Source of the DNA: JAUXJB01 sp965226855
Lineage (GTDB): Bacteria; Myxococcota_A; UBA9160; SZUA-336
Reading direction: 5' to 3'
DNA: 64,000 nucleotides
NCBI GenBank assembly: GCA_965226855.1
Contig: CBDDEE010000024.1
Span: 124,001-188,000, forward strand
The notes beneath the pieces are model-generated. The model was not told the DNA's origin. It made no database searches and saw nothing but the letters and a program-made list of their open reading frames with translations. Position numbers and translations under genes: made by a program. Positions 52,466 through 64,000 of this stretch are shown piece by piece. The number at the start of each line of letters is the position of its first letter. Position 1 is the stretch's first letter.

Positions 52466-52822
52466 ATGTCCAGCGTGACCGAACTCCGCACCAACAAAGA
52501 CAAGGCCTTCGCCTCGGACCTTGATGACATCGCCCGCGAGGGAGCCCGGCGGATGCTCGCCCAGGCCCTCGAAGCCGAGGTGGCCGCCTACATCGAGCGC
52601 CTTCAAGGAGGGCGTGGCCGCGCTCCTCGGTGACATAGTGCGGCTGCGCCAGCGGGTCACCAAGGGCGAGGCTTACGCCGGAAGGGCCTCCTCATGGCCT
52701 TCCAGCTCCTGGCGACCGCCGACCGCTGGCGGAGAATCAACGGTGCAAATCTGATCCCACTTGTGCGGGCTGGGCTTCTGTTCAGCGACGGCGTTCAGCC
52801 GGAAAAGCAAAACGCCGCCTGA
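52466..52822 (+). pseudogene. Internally deleted IS256-family transposase
   Basis: The first 45 codons read like an IS256/Mutator-type N-terminus (DDIAREGARRMLAQALEAEV, AAYIER). The last 49 codons read like the family C-terminus (KGLLMAFQLLATADRWRR, LIPLVRAGLLFSDGVQ). Between them a stop (TGA in frame) and a shifted VRLRQRVTKG segment mark the junction. A full member has about 400 residues, so some 280 internal residues are gone. Start and final stop share one frame (119 codons). A strong ribosome site precedes the ATG. Confidence 0.75.
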
Positions 52823-53056
52823 CGGTGGAGCCGACGCAGAGTCCACGAGGAGCGAACCGTCGGATAGGCTGCAGGATTCGCAGCGTTTCCGAATTCTCGC
52901 AACGGGCCCCCAATCGAGGCAACGTGGCGATTTACCTTGAAGAATCGGCGCCCGGTGGGTGGAGGGACGCTGCTAGTATGCAGCGAGAGCTGCCGGCTTT
53001 TTCGGTCGAAGGCTTGCAGCCCATAAGCTAGTTAGGCGACCAAGCATAGGGATTCA

Positions 53057-53404
53057 ATGACCGACAGTGCAGAAGCAAGCCTTGAATTGATCATCGAGCG
53101 AATCGAGGGTGAGTATTCGAACTTCTCTGTCTCCTCACGCTGGGGTCGACGTCAACTCATGCTAGGTCGGAAGATGTTTGCAACATCTTCGGAAGTCGAC
53201 ATGTCGTTTAAACTTGGGGAAGGCCAGTTAAGTCAGGCGTATTCGATTGCCGGCGCAGAGACTTGGAATCCCAAAGGAAGGAAAACTCCGTCTAGGAGTT
53301 GGGTGCGGGTTCCCATTTCCCAACAGAACCACTGGATGTCTCTGGCTTTGGAAGCGGCAAAGTACATTAATGAACATGGTGCCCAACAAGCGCATGAACC
53401 ATGA
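53057..53404 (+). CDS. Cassette-like ORF, possible TfoX/YjbR-type small protein
   Basis: A 115-residue protein: LGRKMFATSSEVDMSFKLGE, WNPKGRKTPSRSWVRVP, MSLALEAAKYI. The order resembles small TfoX/MmcQ-YjbR-like proteins, but the match is from memory and weak. Base composition is visibly poorer in G and C than neighbours (about half). Just upstream is GTTAGGC (53031-53037), and the C-terminus is encoded across GCCCAAC (53381-53387). These have the form of integron attC core sites (GTTRRRY and RYYYAAC), so it may be a mobile gene cassette. No complete attC can be drawn. Confidence 0.5.
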   Translation: MTDSAEASLELIIERIEGEYSNFSVSSRWGRRQLMLGRKMFATSSEVDMSFKLGEGQLSQAYSIAGAETWNPKGRKTPSRSWVRVPISQQNHWMSLALEAAKYINEHGAQQAHEP

Positions 53405-53625
53405 GGAAATCAGATCGACAGCTCTCGCTCAAGCTACGGCCTCCCGCGCGGCATGGCGGTCGGCGCGAGGGGGCTGGACGCAAGCCTGGGGCGAATCCCC
53501 TGGTTCGGCGTGGGGGCGACGCTTCGGTCGCCGCCGCGCACACATGGCTGCTCAGAGTGGGTTGGCGGCGCCTGGGATTGCTCGATCCGTTAGAGCGGCC
53601 TGGAGCGGCGCGCGCTTCGCCCTAG
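53401..53625 (+). pseudogene. Internally deleted REP-associated (RAYT/IS200-like) transposase
   Basis: The first 37 residues carry the RAYT-type basic N-terminus (HGGRREGAGRKPGANPLVRR). They are joined in frame to a C-terminal-like segment, AAHTWLLRVGWRRLGLLDP, typical of the end of these proteins. The catalytic Y1 core with its HUH motif is absent. The fragment has 74 residues versus roughly 250 in full relatives. The ATG overlaps the preceding cassette-like ORF stop. Identification is by motif memory. Confidence 0.6.
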
Positions 53626-53697
53626 ACCCGGCCTACGTCTCAGGCGTTGCCCCTTCGAAGCGCCAAGTGAGGGCGAGCGATTACGAAACTGGACTGC

Positions 53698-54276
53698 CTA
53701 GAGGTCGTCCGAGGACTCGATCACCTTGCCGACCAAGCCGTACTCGAGGGCCTCGTCGGCGCTCATCCAGAAGTTCCGGTCGGTGTCCTCCTCGATCTTC
53801 TCGAGCGTCTGTCCGGTGCGTTCCGCGAGGACGCGGTTCAGGCGCTCTCGCATCTTGATGATCTCGCGCGCCTCGATCCCGATGTCCACAGCGTGACCGC
53901 GGATCCCGCCAACGGGCTGGTGGAGCATGAAGCGCGTGTTCGGCAGCGAGTAGCGGTTCTCCCGTTCGGCCGCGACGAATATGTGCGCTCCGGCGCTCGC
54001 GACCCAGCCCGTGCCAACGACCTTCACCACGGGCTTCACGAAGCGGATCATGTCGTGGATTGTGTCGCCGGCCTCGACGTGCCCCCCCTGCGAGTTGATG
54101 AAGACCAAGATCGGATCGTCGGACTTCTCCGCCATCGCGATCAGCTTCTGTGACACGTCCCTGGCAACTTTCTGGTTGATCTCGCCGTAGATGAAGATCT
54201 GGCGCGACTCGAAGAGAGTGTTCTCCAGTACCAGGGGAAACGGGAGCTGTACCTCGCTGCCGCCGCCCTGATCCAT
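53698..54276 (-). CDS. clpP: ClpP-like serine protease subunit
   Basis: A 192-residue Clp protease proteolytic subunit. The catalytic triad is S94 (WVASAGAH), H119 (RFMLHQPVGG) and D166 (EEDTDRNFW). The ATG at 54276 follows AGGAGG at good distance; a longer frame to 54357 overlaps the divergent gene. The serine-site sequence GTGWVASAGAHIFVA differs from the usual G-x-A-A-S-M-G-A, and ClpX or another Clp ATPase is not adjacent. It is therefore probably a secondary ClpP rather than the housekeeping one. Confidence 0.85.
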   Translation of the reverse strand: MDQGGGSEVQLPFPLVLENTLFESRQIFIYGEINQKVARDVSQKLIAMAEKSDDPILVFINSQGGHVEAGDTIHDMIRFVKPVVKVVGTGWVASAGAHIFVAAERENRYSLPNTRFMLHQPVGGIRGHAVDIGIEAREIIKMRERLNRVLAERTGQTLEKIEEDTDRNFWMSADEALEYGLVGKVIESSDDL

Positions 54277-54350
54277 CGCTCGTCCTCCTGACTGGGGCGC
54301 AGAGACTAGCTCGCTGGCGAGCGCTGCGCCTGCTGGGGTAGGATCGCCGC

Positions 54351-55454
54351 ATGGCACGACCGAAAGCGCGCAGGCAGGAGCAGGAGAACGCGGCCACAGA
54401 AGTCACGGAGGTCGCGCCGGATGTGCTGCGGATGCAGCTTCCGATCTCTATGCCGGGCCTCGGCCACGTCAACATGTACGCCATCATCGACGCGAAGGGC
54501 GCGGCCTTGGTGGATCCGGGGCTGCCGGGGCCCGGGAACTGGCGTGCGATCGGCGACCGGCTCAAGCAGGCCGGGCTCAAGGTCAAGGACGTCCATACCG
54601 TCATCGTTACGCACTCCCACCCCGATCACTTCGGGGGCGCCTCGCGCTTCGCGAAAGAGTCGGGTGCACACGTCGTCGCCCACCGCAGCTTCGGCTTTGG
54701 ACCCATCCTGTCTCCGGATGACGAGCAGGAGGTCTCGGTCGACGACCTCAGGGCGCAGCGCGATGCCCAGTCCGCCGACGATCAGGCGCAGGACGAGGAG
54801 ACAGCCCCCAGAGCCGGGACCAGGCAGCACTGGGAGGGTCGCACACCCTGGGGAGGGAAGGGCTTTCATTTTGTCCAACGTCTCCGCTGGAGACGACACC
54901 ACTGGTTCGGACGCGGCTCCTTCGTCCCCACGATCACCCACCCCGTAGAGCAGGGCGATGTGCTGATGCTCGCGGACCGGGAGTGGTTCGTGCTGCACAC
55001 CCCCGGGCACACCGTCGATCACTTCTGCCTCCACGATCCGGACAACCAGACCTTCTTGGCTGGTGATCACGTACTACCGACGATCACGCCGCACATTGGC
55101 GGGATGAGCTCCTCTGACGATCCACTGAGCTCGTTCCTGTACTCGCTCGATCGCGTGAGCGAGCTCGGCGGTGTCAAGCAGGTGCTCCCGGCGCACGGTC
55201 ACCCATTCACGGACCTTCCGGGACGCGCGCAAGGCATCAAGCGCCACCACTTCGAGCGCCTGGAGAAGATCAAGGAGATTTCGCGCGAGCTCGGCCCCGC
55301 CACGGTGGAGGAGTTCTCGAAGAAGCTCTTCAAGCCGCGCAGCTGGGGCCCAATGGCGGAGAGCGAGACCTACGCCCACCTCGAGCACCTGCGTGTGCTG
55401 GGCGAGGCCGAGCGCCGCGACGAGAAGGACGGCTACATCTACGTGACCGGCTAG
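54351..55454 (+). CDS. Metallo-beta-lactamase-fold hydrolase with C-terminal winged helix
   Basis: A 367-residue protein. The HxHxDH motif in THSHPDHFGG lies near residue 85, with later ligands in LHTPGHTVDHF, LAGDHVLP and LPAHGHPF. An acidic insertion (about 120-165, Asp/Gln-rich) separates the strands. The C-terminal 60 residues (RLEKIKEISREL, TVEEFSKKLF, YAHLEHLRVLGEA) form a BLACT-type winged-helix-like domain. The substrate is unknown; relatives hydrolyse thioesters or esters. It diverges from clpP by 74 bp and converges with metH, 1 bp apart. Confidence 0.85.
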   Translation: MARPKARRQEQENAATEVTEVAPDVLRMQLPISMPGLGHVNMYAIIDAKGAALVDPGLPGPGNWRAIGDRLKQAGLKVKDVHTVIVTHSHPDHFGGASRFAKESGAHVVAHRSFGFGPILSPDDEQEVSVDDLRAQRDAQSADDQAQDEETAPRAGTRQHWEGRTPWGGKGFHFVQRLRWRRHHWFGRGSFVPTITHPVEQGDVLMLADREWFVLHTPGHTVDHFCLHDPDNQTFLAGDHVLPTITPHIGGMSSSDDPLSSFLYSLDRVSELGGVKQVLPAHGHPFTDLPGRAQGIKRHHFERLEKIKEISRELGPATVEEFSKKLFKPRSWGPMAESETYAHLEHLRVLGEAERRDEKDGYIYVTG

Positions 55455-55455
55455 C

Positions 55456-59130
<3,675 letters not shown>

Positions 59131-59317
59131 CCCAGCGGGCCTCCGAGATTGGCGATGATACGTCGGAAACTCCGGCAATGCAGCACCCGAAATCACCCGG
59201 CTGTGCACGCCGAGGCGGGCGTCGACGATCCTTCGGAAACCCGAGCTGGCGAGGCTGTCATTCCGCCGGAGCTTCGGAGAAGTGCTAGGTTGCTCTCTTC
59301 TCGAACGGAGGAAAAGC

Positions 59318-60772
59318 ATGTCGGATTCCATGCCCCCGCTCACCTCGCTGCCGTTCTTCCGGGAACGCTTCGGGCTGGACGACCGCAGCCTGACCTCCGC
59401 CCTCGACACCGCACTCGAGCGCCCCCTCGATCGAGCGGATCTGTACTTCGAGTACACCACCAGCGATTCGGTGTCGCTCGAGGAAGGCATCGTGAAGTCT
59501 GGCAGCCGGCACCTGCAGCAGGGCGTGGGTGTCCGTGCCATGAGCGGGGAACGGCAGGGCTACGCGCACTCCGACGAGATCACCGTGGACTCCGTCAAGC
59601 TCGCAGCCTCGACCGCTCGGGCGATTGCGGAGGGTCAGGGAGCTGAGCGTTCGCTGGCGGTGCGCGGAGCCGGTGCGCCGCGCCAGAACCTGTATCCCGT
59701 TACCCAGCCGGGCACGGAAGCTCCGGTGGAGAGAAAGGTCGGTCTGCTCACCCGGATCGACGAGTACGCGCGCAGCCGTGACTCGAGAGTGCACGAGGTG
59801 ATGGTGAGCCTGACCTGCGAGCACAAGCACGTGCTCATGGCCGACAGCGAGGGCGAGCTGGTCGGAGACGTTCGCCCGCTCGTGCGCCTGAACGTGCAGG
59901 TCGTTGCGCTCGACGGCCAGCGGCGCGAGGTCGGGTTGCAGGGCATGGGCGGACGCTACGAGCTCGAACGGCTCGAGGATGCCGCGTCCTGGCAGGCGCT
60001 CACCGACGACGCCGTGCGCCTCGCGCTGACGAATCTGGAGGCCGTGCCGTGCCCGGCGGGAACGTTCGACGTCGTGCTCGGACCGGGCTGGCCCGGCATC
60101 CTGCTGCACGAGGCCATCGGCCACGGTCTGGAGGGCGACTTCAATCGCAAGAAGACCTCCGCCTTCACGGATCGGCTCGGTGAGCGCGTGGCGGCCGAGG
60201 GTGTCACCGTGATCGACGATGGTACGATCGAGGCACGGCGGGGCTCGCTGAACGTCGACGACGAGGGCACGCCGACCCAGCGCAACGTCCTGATCGAGGA
60301 CGGCATTTTACGGGGCTACCTCCAGGATCGGCTGAACGCGCGCCTGATGGGCATGGAGCCTACCGGGAACGGGCGCAGGGAGAGCTACGAGCATCTGCCC
60401 ATGCCGCGCATGACGAACACGTTCATGCTCGCCGGTACAGAGGATCCCGAGGACATCATCCGCTCGGTCAAGAGCGGCGTCTACGCCGTGTCGTTCGGTG
60501 GTGGGCAGGTGGACATCACGAGCGGGAAGTTCGTGTTCTCCGCCAGCGAGGCCTACTTGATCCAGGACGGACGCATCGGGGCGCCGCTCAAGGGGGCGAC
60601 CCTGATCGGCAACGGGCCGGACGTGCTCATGCGCGTGAGCCGCATCGGCCACGATCTGGAGCTCGACCCGGGCATCGGGACGTGTGGCAAGGACGGCCAG
60701 GGCGTCCCCGTTGGTGTGGGTCTCCCGACGATCCGGATCGACGGACTCACCGTTGGCGGTACGGAGGGCTAG
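59318..60772 (+). CDS. tldD: Metalloprotease TldD
   Basis: A 484-residue TldD subunit of the TldD/TldE protease that trims flexible peptides such as leaderless RiPP precursors and CcdA. The zinc motif HEAIGHGLEGD (H-E-x3-H) lies near residue 268. Other conserved stretches are SFGGGQVDITSGKFVF and the GTCGKDGQGVPVGVGLPTIRI C-terminus. The start is an ATG 6 bases after a GGAGG site. PmbA follows 2 bp later. Confidence 0.93.
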   Translation: MSDSMPPLTSLPFFRERFGLDDRSLTSALDTALERPLDRADLYFEYTTSDSVSLEEGIVKSGSRHLQQGVGVRAMSGERQGYAHSDEITVDSVKLAASTARAIAEGQGAERSLAVRGAGAPRQNLYPVTQPGTEAPVERKVGLLTRIDEYARSRDSRVHEVMVSLTCEHKHVLMADSEGELVGDVRPLVRLNVQVVALDGQRREVGLQGMGGRYELERLEDAASWQALTDDAVRLALTNLEAVPCPAGTFDVVLGPGWPGILLHEAIGHGLEGDFNRKKTSAFTDRLGERVAAEGVTVIDDGTIEARRGSLNVDDEGTPTQRNVLIEDGILRGYLQDRLNARLMGMEPTGNGRRESYEHLPMPRMTNTFMLAGTEDPEDIIRSVKSGVYAVSFGGGQVDITSGKFVFSASEAYLIQDGRIGAPLKGATLIGNGPDVLMRVSRIGHDLELDPGIGTCGKDGQGVPVGVGLPTIRIDGLTVGGTEG

Positions 60773-60774
60773 GC

Positions 60775-62130
60775 ATGTCGGTGGAGAGCGACTCGCTCGA
60801 GCTCGCGCTGGCGGCGGTGCGGCGCGCCGGTGCCTCGGCCGCGGACGCGGTCCTGGTCTCTGGCGAGACGCTCCAGGCCCGGGTGCGCGCGTCCGAGATC
60901 GACTTCGTGAAACAGGCCCGCGACAAGACGCTCGGGCTGCGCGCCTTTGTGGAGGGGAAGTCCGGGCTCCGCACGGCGCTCACCTCGACGTCCGACCTGT
61001 CGCCGGCTGTCGTGGAGCGCATGGCAGAGGAGACCGTCGCCCTGGCAACGGCGACCTCCGAGGATCCGATGGCCGGGCTCCCGGATGGAGGGTTTGCCAG
61101 CGATGTTCCGGACCTCGAGCTGTTCGAGCCGACCGATCGCCCCGTCGAGGTGGACGGGCGAATAGCTGCGGCCCGTAGCGCCGAGGAGGCGGCCCGCGCC
61201 GTCGACGAGCGCATCGTGAACTCGGAAGGGAGCCAGGTGAGCGCGAGCTTCTCGCACGTCGCCTACGCGAATACGGCGGGATTCCTCGGCGAGTACGAGT
61301 CGGCGTACCATTCCGTGTTCAGCGAGCCCATCGCGCGCGCGAACGGCTCCATGCAGCGCGACTACTGGATGACGGTGGCCCGCAAGCTCGAGGATCTGGA
61401 AGAGCCCGCGAGTGTCGGTCGGCACGCAGCCGAGCGCGCCCTGCGCCGCCTTGGCGCCAAGGCGGTTGCGACCTGTGAGGTCCCCGTCATCTTTGATGCC
61501 CTGACCGCCCCCAGCCTACTGCGCCAGCTCGCGCAGTGCGTCAACGGCTACGCCGTCTACCGGGGGACCTCGTTCCTTGCGGGCAAGCTCGGCGAGACCA
61601 TCGCGAGCGACGCCGTCACGATCATCGACGACGGTCGCCTACCGGGACGTCTCGGCAGCAAGCCGTTTGACGCGGAGGGCCAGCCAACGCGGCGTAACGT
61701 GATCGTGGAGCGGGGCAAGCTCGAGACCTACCTGCTCGACAGCTACTCGGCCCGCAAGCTCGAGCGTACGTCGACCGGCAGCGCGGGACGCGGCCCGGGC
61801 AGCGGTCCAACAGCGTCGACCACGAACCTGTGGCTCGAACCCGGTAGCCTGACCGAGGACGAGATCATCGCGAGCACCGACAAGGGGCTGCTCGTGACCG
61901 AACTGATCGGCTTCGGCTTCAACCCCGTGACCGGCGACTACTCGCGGGGAGCGGCCGGGCTCTGGATCGAGAACGGGGAGATCACCGGCCCGGTAGACGA
62001 GATCACGATCGCAGGCAACTTTGCGGACATGCTGACGGGTATCGACGCCGTCGGACGGGAGCTGCGCTGGTTCGGCGCAGTCGCGTCTCCGCCCCTGCGC
62101 ATCGGGCGTATGACCGTCGCCGGCTCTTAG
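60775..62130 (+). CDS. pmbA: TldE/PmbA metalloprotease partner subunit
   Basis: A 451-residue partner of TldD that lacks the H-E-x3-H zinc motif, as expected for the non-metal subunit. It has TLGLRAFVEGKSGLRTALTS near the N-terminus, VIFDALTAPSLLRQLAQCVNG near residue 240, and SRGAAGLWIENGEITGPVDEITIAGNF near the C-terminus. The start at 60775 (ATG directly after the tldD stop) fixes a tldD-pmbA operon. The stop overlaps the hspQ stop on the other strand. Confidence 0.92.
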   Translation: MSVESDSLELALAAVRRAGASAADAVLVSGETLQARVRASEIDFVKQARDKTLGLRAFVEGKSGLRTALTSTSDLSPAVVERMAEETVALATATSEDPMAGLPDGGFASDVPDLELFEPTDRPVEVDGRIAAARSAEEAARAVDERIVNSEGSQVSASFSHVAYANTAGFLGEYESAYHSVFSEPIARANGSMQRDYWMTVARKLEDLEEPASVGRHAAERALRRLGAKAVATCEVPVIFDALTAPSLLRQLAQCVNGYAVYRGTSFLAGKLGETIASDAVTIIDDGRLPGRLGSKPFDAEGQPTRRNVIVERGKLETYLLDSYSARKLERTSTGSAGRGPGSGPTASTTNLWLEPGSLTEDEIIASTDKGLLVTELIGFGFNPVTGDYSRGAAGLWIENGEITGPVDEITIAGNFADMLTGIDAVGRELRWFGAVASPPLRIGRMTVAGS

Positions 62131-62444
62131 TTCGGCTTCCGGCCGGGTTCGTAGCAGCCGTCCCGGAGCTCTCCGAACAACTGCGACACTAGCGGGTGAT
62201 CGATCGGCTCGCTGCTCTCGTCGGCCTCCAGATTGCGCTGCGCGACGTAGGTCATGTGGGTCCCGGTGTGGACGAGCACGTGATACCAGGGCCGGTCCTT
62301 TGGCGGGCGCGAGCGCGCCATCTGCTCGTACCACTCGTCCGACAGTTGGAAGGTGGCGTCGACGTCGTAGACCACGCCCCTGTAGCCGAACAGCCGGTGC
62401 TGAACCAGCTGGCCCAAGGAGAAGGCTGCTTCGTCGGAGCTCAC
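62127..62444 (-). CDS. hspQ: Heat shock protein HspQ
   Basis: A 105-residue HspQ. It has FSLGQLVQHRLFGYRGVVYDVD near residue 8, PWYHVLVHTGTHMTYVAQRNLE near residue 52, and IDHPLVSQLF near residue 81. In proteobacteria it binds hemimethylated DNA or acts as a Lon specificity factor. The start is GTG. It lies 18 bp after the flagellin stop on the same strand, possibly within its transcript. Confidence 0.92.
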   Translation of the reverse strand: MSSDEAAFSLGQLVQHRLFGYRGVVYDVDATFQLSDEWYEQMARSRPPKDRPWYHVLVHTGTHMTYVAQRNLEADESSEPIDHPLVSQLFGELRDGCYEPGRKPN

Positions 62445-62462
62445 GCCCTTGAAGGTAGCGAC

Positions 62463-63263
62463 CTAGCGCAACAACTGAAGAGCGAAGCCGGCCGAAATGT
62501 TGGCCTGCGTTTCCACCGAGAGCTGCATCTCCTGCAGGATCTGCTGCCTGGTCAGCTCCGCAGCAGCCTGCGCAACGTCCACGTCCGTGATCCGCGAGTT
62601 TGCTGCCGCGGTGTTCTCGCGGACGTTCTGCAAATTACGGATGCCCGATTCCAGGCGACTCTCGATGGCGCCCAGGTCGCCTCGTGCGGACGAGACGCTG
62701 GCGAGCGCCTGGTCAATGGCCTCGAGCGTTGCCGGGTTGGAGGCATCGAGCCCTTCGACGCCGAGCGAGGCCGCGCTGGCACTGTCGAGGGAGATCTCGA
62801 GGACCCCGCCCCCGGTCCCGTCGCGAAGCTGAATCGAGTCCGGAGAGGCGCTCTCGCCGTTCAGCAGGCCACGCCCAGCGAACTGGGTGGCGCCGGCGGT
62901 GCGCGTGATCTCGGCGCTGAGCGCATTGAACTCGGTCTGAATCACCGCGCGTGCGGAGTCGTCGAGCGCCCCGTTTCCGGCCTGGACACTGAGCTCCCGC
63001 ATGCGGATCAGGGAGTCCGAGATGCTGCTCAGGCCGCCTTGCGCAGTCCGGGCGAGCGATATGCCGTCCGCCAGGTTGCGCTCTCCCTGCGCAAAGCTGC
63101 GCTCCGCAGCCCGCAGGTTCTCCGAGAGCGCCAGACCGGCCGCGTCGTCCTTTGCGCTGTTGATCCGCTTGAGCGAGCTCAGCTGGTCGAAGGTCTTCTT
63201 CAGGGCTTCCTGGGTTCGGCCGAGCGCGTTGCTCCGCGAGATGGAGCGTATTCCGATTGCCAT
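62463..63263 (-). CDS. fliC: Short flagellin
   Basis: A 266-residue flagellin. The N-terminal D0/D1 helices contain the conserved LSSLKRINSAKDDAAGLALSENL (family LSSG-RINSA-DDAAG). The C-terminal D1/D0 helix contains ITDVDVAQAAAELTRQQILQEM and ends FALQLLR. The central variable D2/D3 domains are almost absent, as in compact flagellins. It would be secreted and polymerise into the filament. A sigma-28 promoter sits 53 bp upstream of the ATG. No other flagellar gene is in the window. Confidence 0.9.
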   Translation of the reverse strand: MAIGIRSISRSNALGRTQEALKKTFDQLSSLKRINSAKDDAAGLALSENLRAAERSFAQGERNLADGISLARTAQGGLSSISDSLIRMRELSVQAGNGALDDSARAVIQTEFNALSAEITRTAGATQFAGRGLLNGESASPDSIQLRDGTGGGVLEISLDSASAASLGVEGLDASNPATLEAIDQALASVSSARGDLGAIESRLESGIRNLQNVRENTAAANSRITDVDVAQAAAELTRQQILQEMQLSVETQANISAGFALQLLR

Positions 63264-63315
63264 GGCTGTGCAGATCTCCCGCGGCTGGCTGTCCTCCCGG
63301 GCCCGCCTCGTGTCC

Positions 63316-63342
63316 TTATCGGCCCCTGCTGGCGCCAGTTGA
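63316..63342 (-). promoter_or_regulatory. Sigma-28 (FliA) promoter of the flagellin gene
   Basis: On the minus strand TCAA (63339-63342) is separated by exactly 15 bp from GCCGATAA (63316-63323). GCCGATAA is the full -10 consensus of sigma-28, and TCAA matches three of four -35 bases (TAAA). Its position upstream of the flagellin ATG fits late-class flagellar control. Confidence 0.85.
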
Positions 63343-63410
63343 GCCGAGCTGGGCGCCTTCTGCTCTGCGCACGACTTGCGTCCGTATTACGATGTGATAC
63401 AAAGAGACAC

Positions 63411-64000
63411 ATGAGCGAAGATCGTCGAGACAGCAGAGGGTTCGAGGAGAGGCCCCACCACCGCAGGCAGCGTCATCGACGGCGCCGCAAGGAGCGGGTC
63501 GTGCACACCAGGATCTCGGAGGACCTCGACGAGGCCCTGCGCCGCGCCGCAGATGACCTGCGCGTGCCCGTCTCGAACCTCGTCCGGAACCTGCTAGAGG
63601 ACGCCTTCGACGTGGTCGAGAGCGTGAGCGTGAGCATCGGGGACCTGGTGAACGACGTGGTGGACGAGGCCCAGGGCCTTCGGAACCGTTTTCCGGACGA
63701 CTGGCGCGATCAGGCCGGAGAGGCCGTCCGGGATGCTCGCGAGCGCGTCCGGCGGGCCAGGCGGGAAGCCAGGGAGCGCACTCGCGACGCTCGTGCCAGA
63801 GCAGAAGCTTCGAGGGAGTCGCGACCCTCAACCGAGAGCCGAGCCCCTCAGGCGGAGCCAGCCGACGAGACAGCGACCGTTGGCGACGCGGAGCCGGAGC
63901 CGGCTGCAACCCAGCGCGAGATTCCCGACTTCCCCGGCATCGTCGGCTGGCAGCCCTTCATGCTGAACGTCGCCCAGACCTGTGCTGGCTGCTCCCGCTC
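63411..64000 (+). CDS. Predicted ribbon-helix-helix-like basic protein (partial, runs off the window)
   Basis: An open frame from ATG at 63411 with no stop by 64000 (196 codons seen). A basic histidine-arginine N-terminus is followed by VHTRISEDLDEALRRAADDLRVPVSNLVRNLLEDAFDVVE, which has the pattern of a ribbon-helix-helix DNA-binding domain (strand, then two helices). A long charged coiled region (RDARERVRRARREARERT) and an acidic linker follow. The last residues seen contain a CAGC pair that may begin a zinc site. It diverges from the flagellin gene, 147 bp away. Confidence 0.65.
   Translation, partial: MSEDRRDSRGFEERPHHRRQRHRRRRKERVVHTRISEDLDEALRRAADDLRVPVSNLVRNLLEDAFDVVESVSVSIGDLVNDVVDEAQGLRNRFPDDWRDQAGEAVRDARERVRRARREARERTRDARARAEASRESRPSTESRAPQAEPADETATVGDAEPEPAATQREIPDFPGIVGWQPFMLNVAQTCAGCSR

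Noticed and set aside
59131..59317. Possible cobalamin or SAM/SAH riboswitch upstream of metH
   Set aside because: No B12-box or recognised SAM or SAH aptamer core could be seen on the minus strand leader.

Overview
This 64 kb window is a high-GC bacterial chromosome segment from a Gram-negative organism: it carries an LpxL-type lipid A acyltransferase, an MsbA-like exporter, an alginate-export-type porin, HspQ, a zapB-like/zapA/fau cluster and a classical 16S-tRNA-Ile-tRNA-Ala-23S-5S operon. The gene mix (paired acyl-CoA dehydrogenases, class III CoA transferases, a luciferase-like oxidoreductase, a phosphotriesterase-like hydrolase) and the general look of the 16S rRNA suggest a deltaproteobacteria-like lineage (Myxococcota, Desulfobacterota or Binatota type). 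That placement is an impression, not a computed phylogeny.

Layout. 0-3.7 kb: glpK followed by a glycerophosphodiester phosphodiesterase gene split by an IS1182-like element. 3.7-11.2 kb (minus strand): an exopolysaccharide sugar transferase and gltD-gltB. 11.3-12.5 kb: first copy of an IS5-family element, with a frameshifted transposase. 12.6-14.9 kb: zapB-like, zapA, fau, tyrS. 14.9-20.5 kb: a complete rRNA operon with promoter, RNase III processing stems and terminator. 20.4-28.6 kb: a secreted propeller-like protein, aroA, a serine-pathway block (class V aminotransferase, serA), purA and a DUF952 gene. 28.6-41.7 kb: tRNA-Lys, then an apparent catabolic region with an SDR pseudogene, an FMN split-barrel protein, an LLM oxidoreductase, a phosphotriesterase-like protein, two coupled acyl-CoA dehydrogenases, an acoABXC-type 2-oxo-acid (acetoin) dehydrogenase set without E3, two coupled CoA transferases, a divergent palindromic control region, a DoxX-like protein and a decayed homocysteine methyltransferase. 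41.9-46.6 kb: porin, small membrane protein, LOG-like protein, a second (intact) IS5-family copy and an amidohydrolase. 46.8-49.3 kb: a tandem universal-stress protein translationally coupled to an ArsB/NhaD-like ion transporter, and a DUF3467 gene. 49.5-52.3 kb: divergent envelope genes (MsbA-like ABC exporter, LpxL-like acyltransferase). 52.3-53.7 kb: a graveyard of internally deleted transposases (IS256 and RAYT types) around one lower-GC cassette-like ORF. 53.7-62.4 kb: ClpP-like protease, a metallo-beta-lactamase-fold hydrolase, cobalamin-dependent metH, tldD/pmbA and hspQ. 62.5-64 kb: a short flagellin gene with a near-perfect sigma-28 promoter, and the start of a gene that runs off the window.

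How the genes work together. The 31.9-40.9 kb block reads as one degradation programme: a CoA transferase could activate an acid, the acyl-CoA dehydrogenase pair could desaturate it, and the TPP/lipoyl complex could cleave a 2-oxo or diketone intermediate. The CoA transferase pair has one subunit with the catalytic aspartate and one without it. The acyl-CoA dehydrogenase pair lacks the usual MCAD-type glutamate in both subunits. The substrate cannot be told from sequence. All three intact-ended IS insertions are flanked by CTAG on both sides, and one of them cleanly interrupts a gene that becomes whole again on paper when the element and one CTAG are removed.
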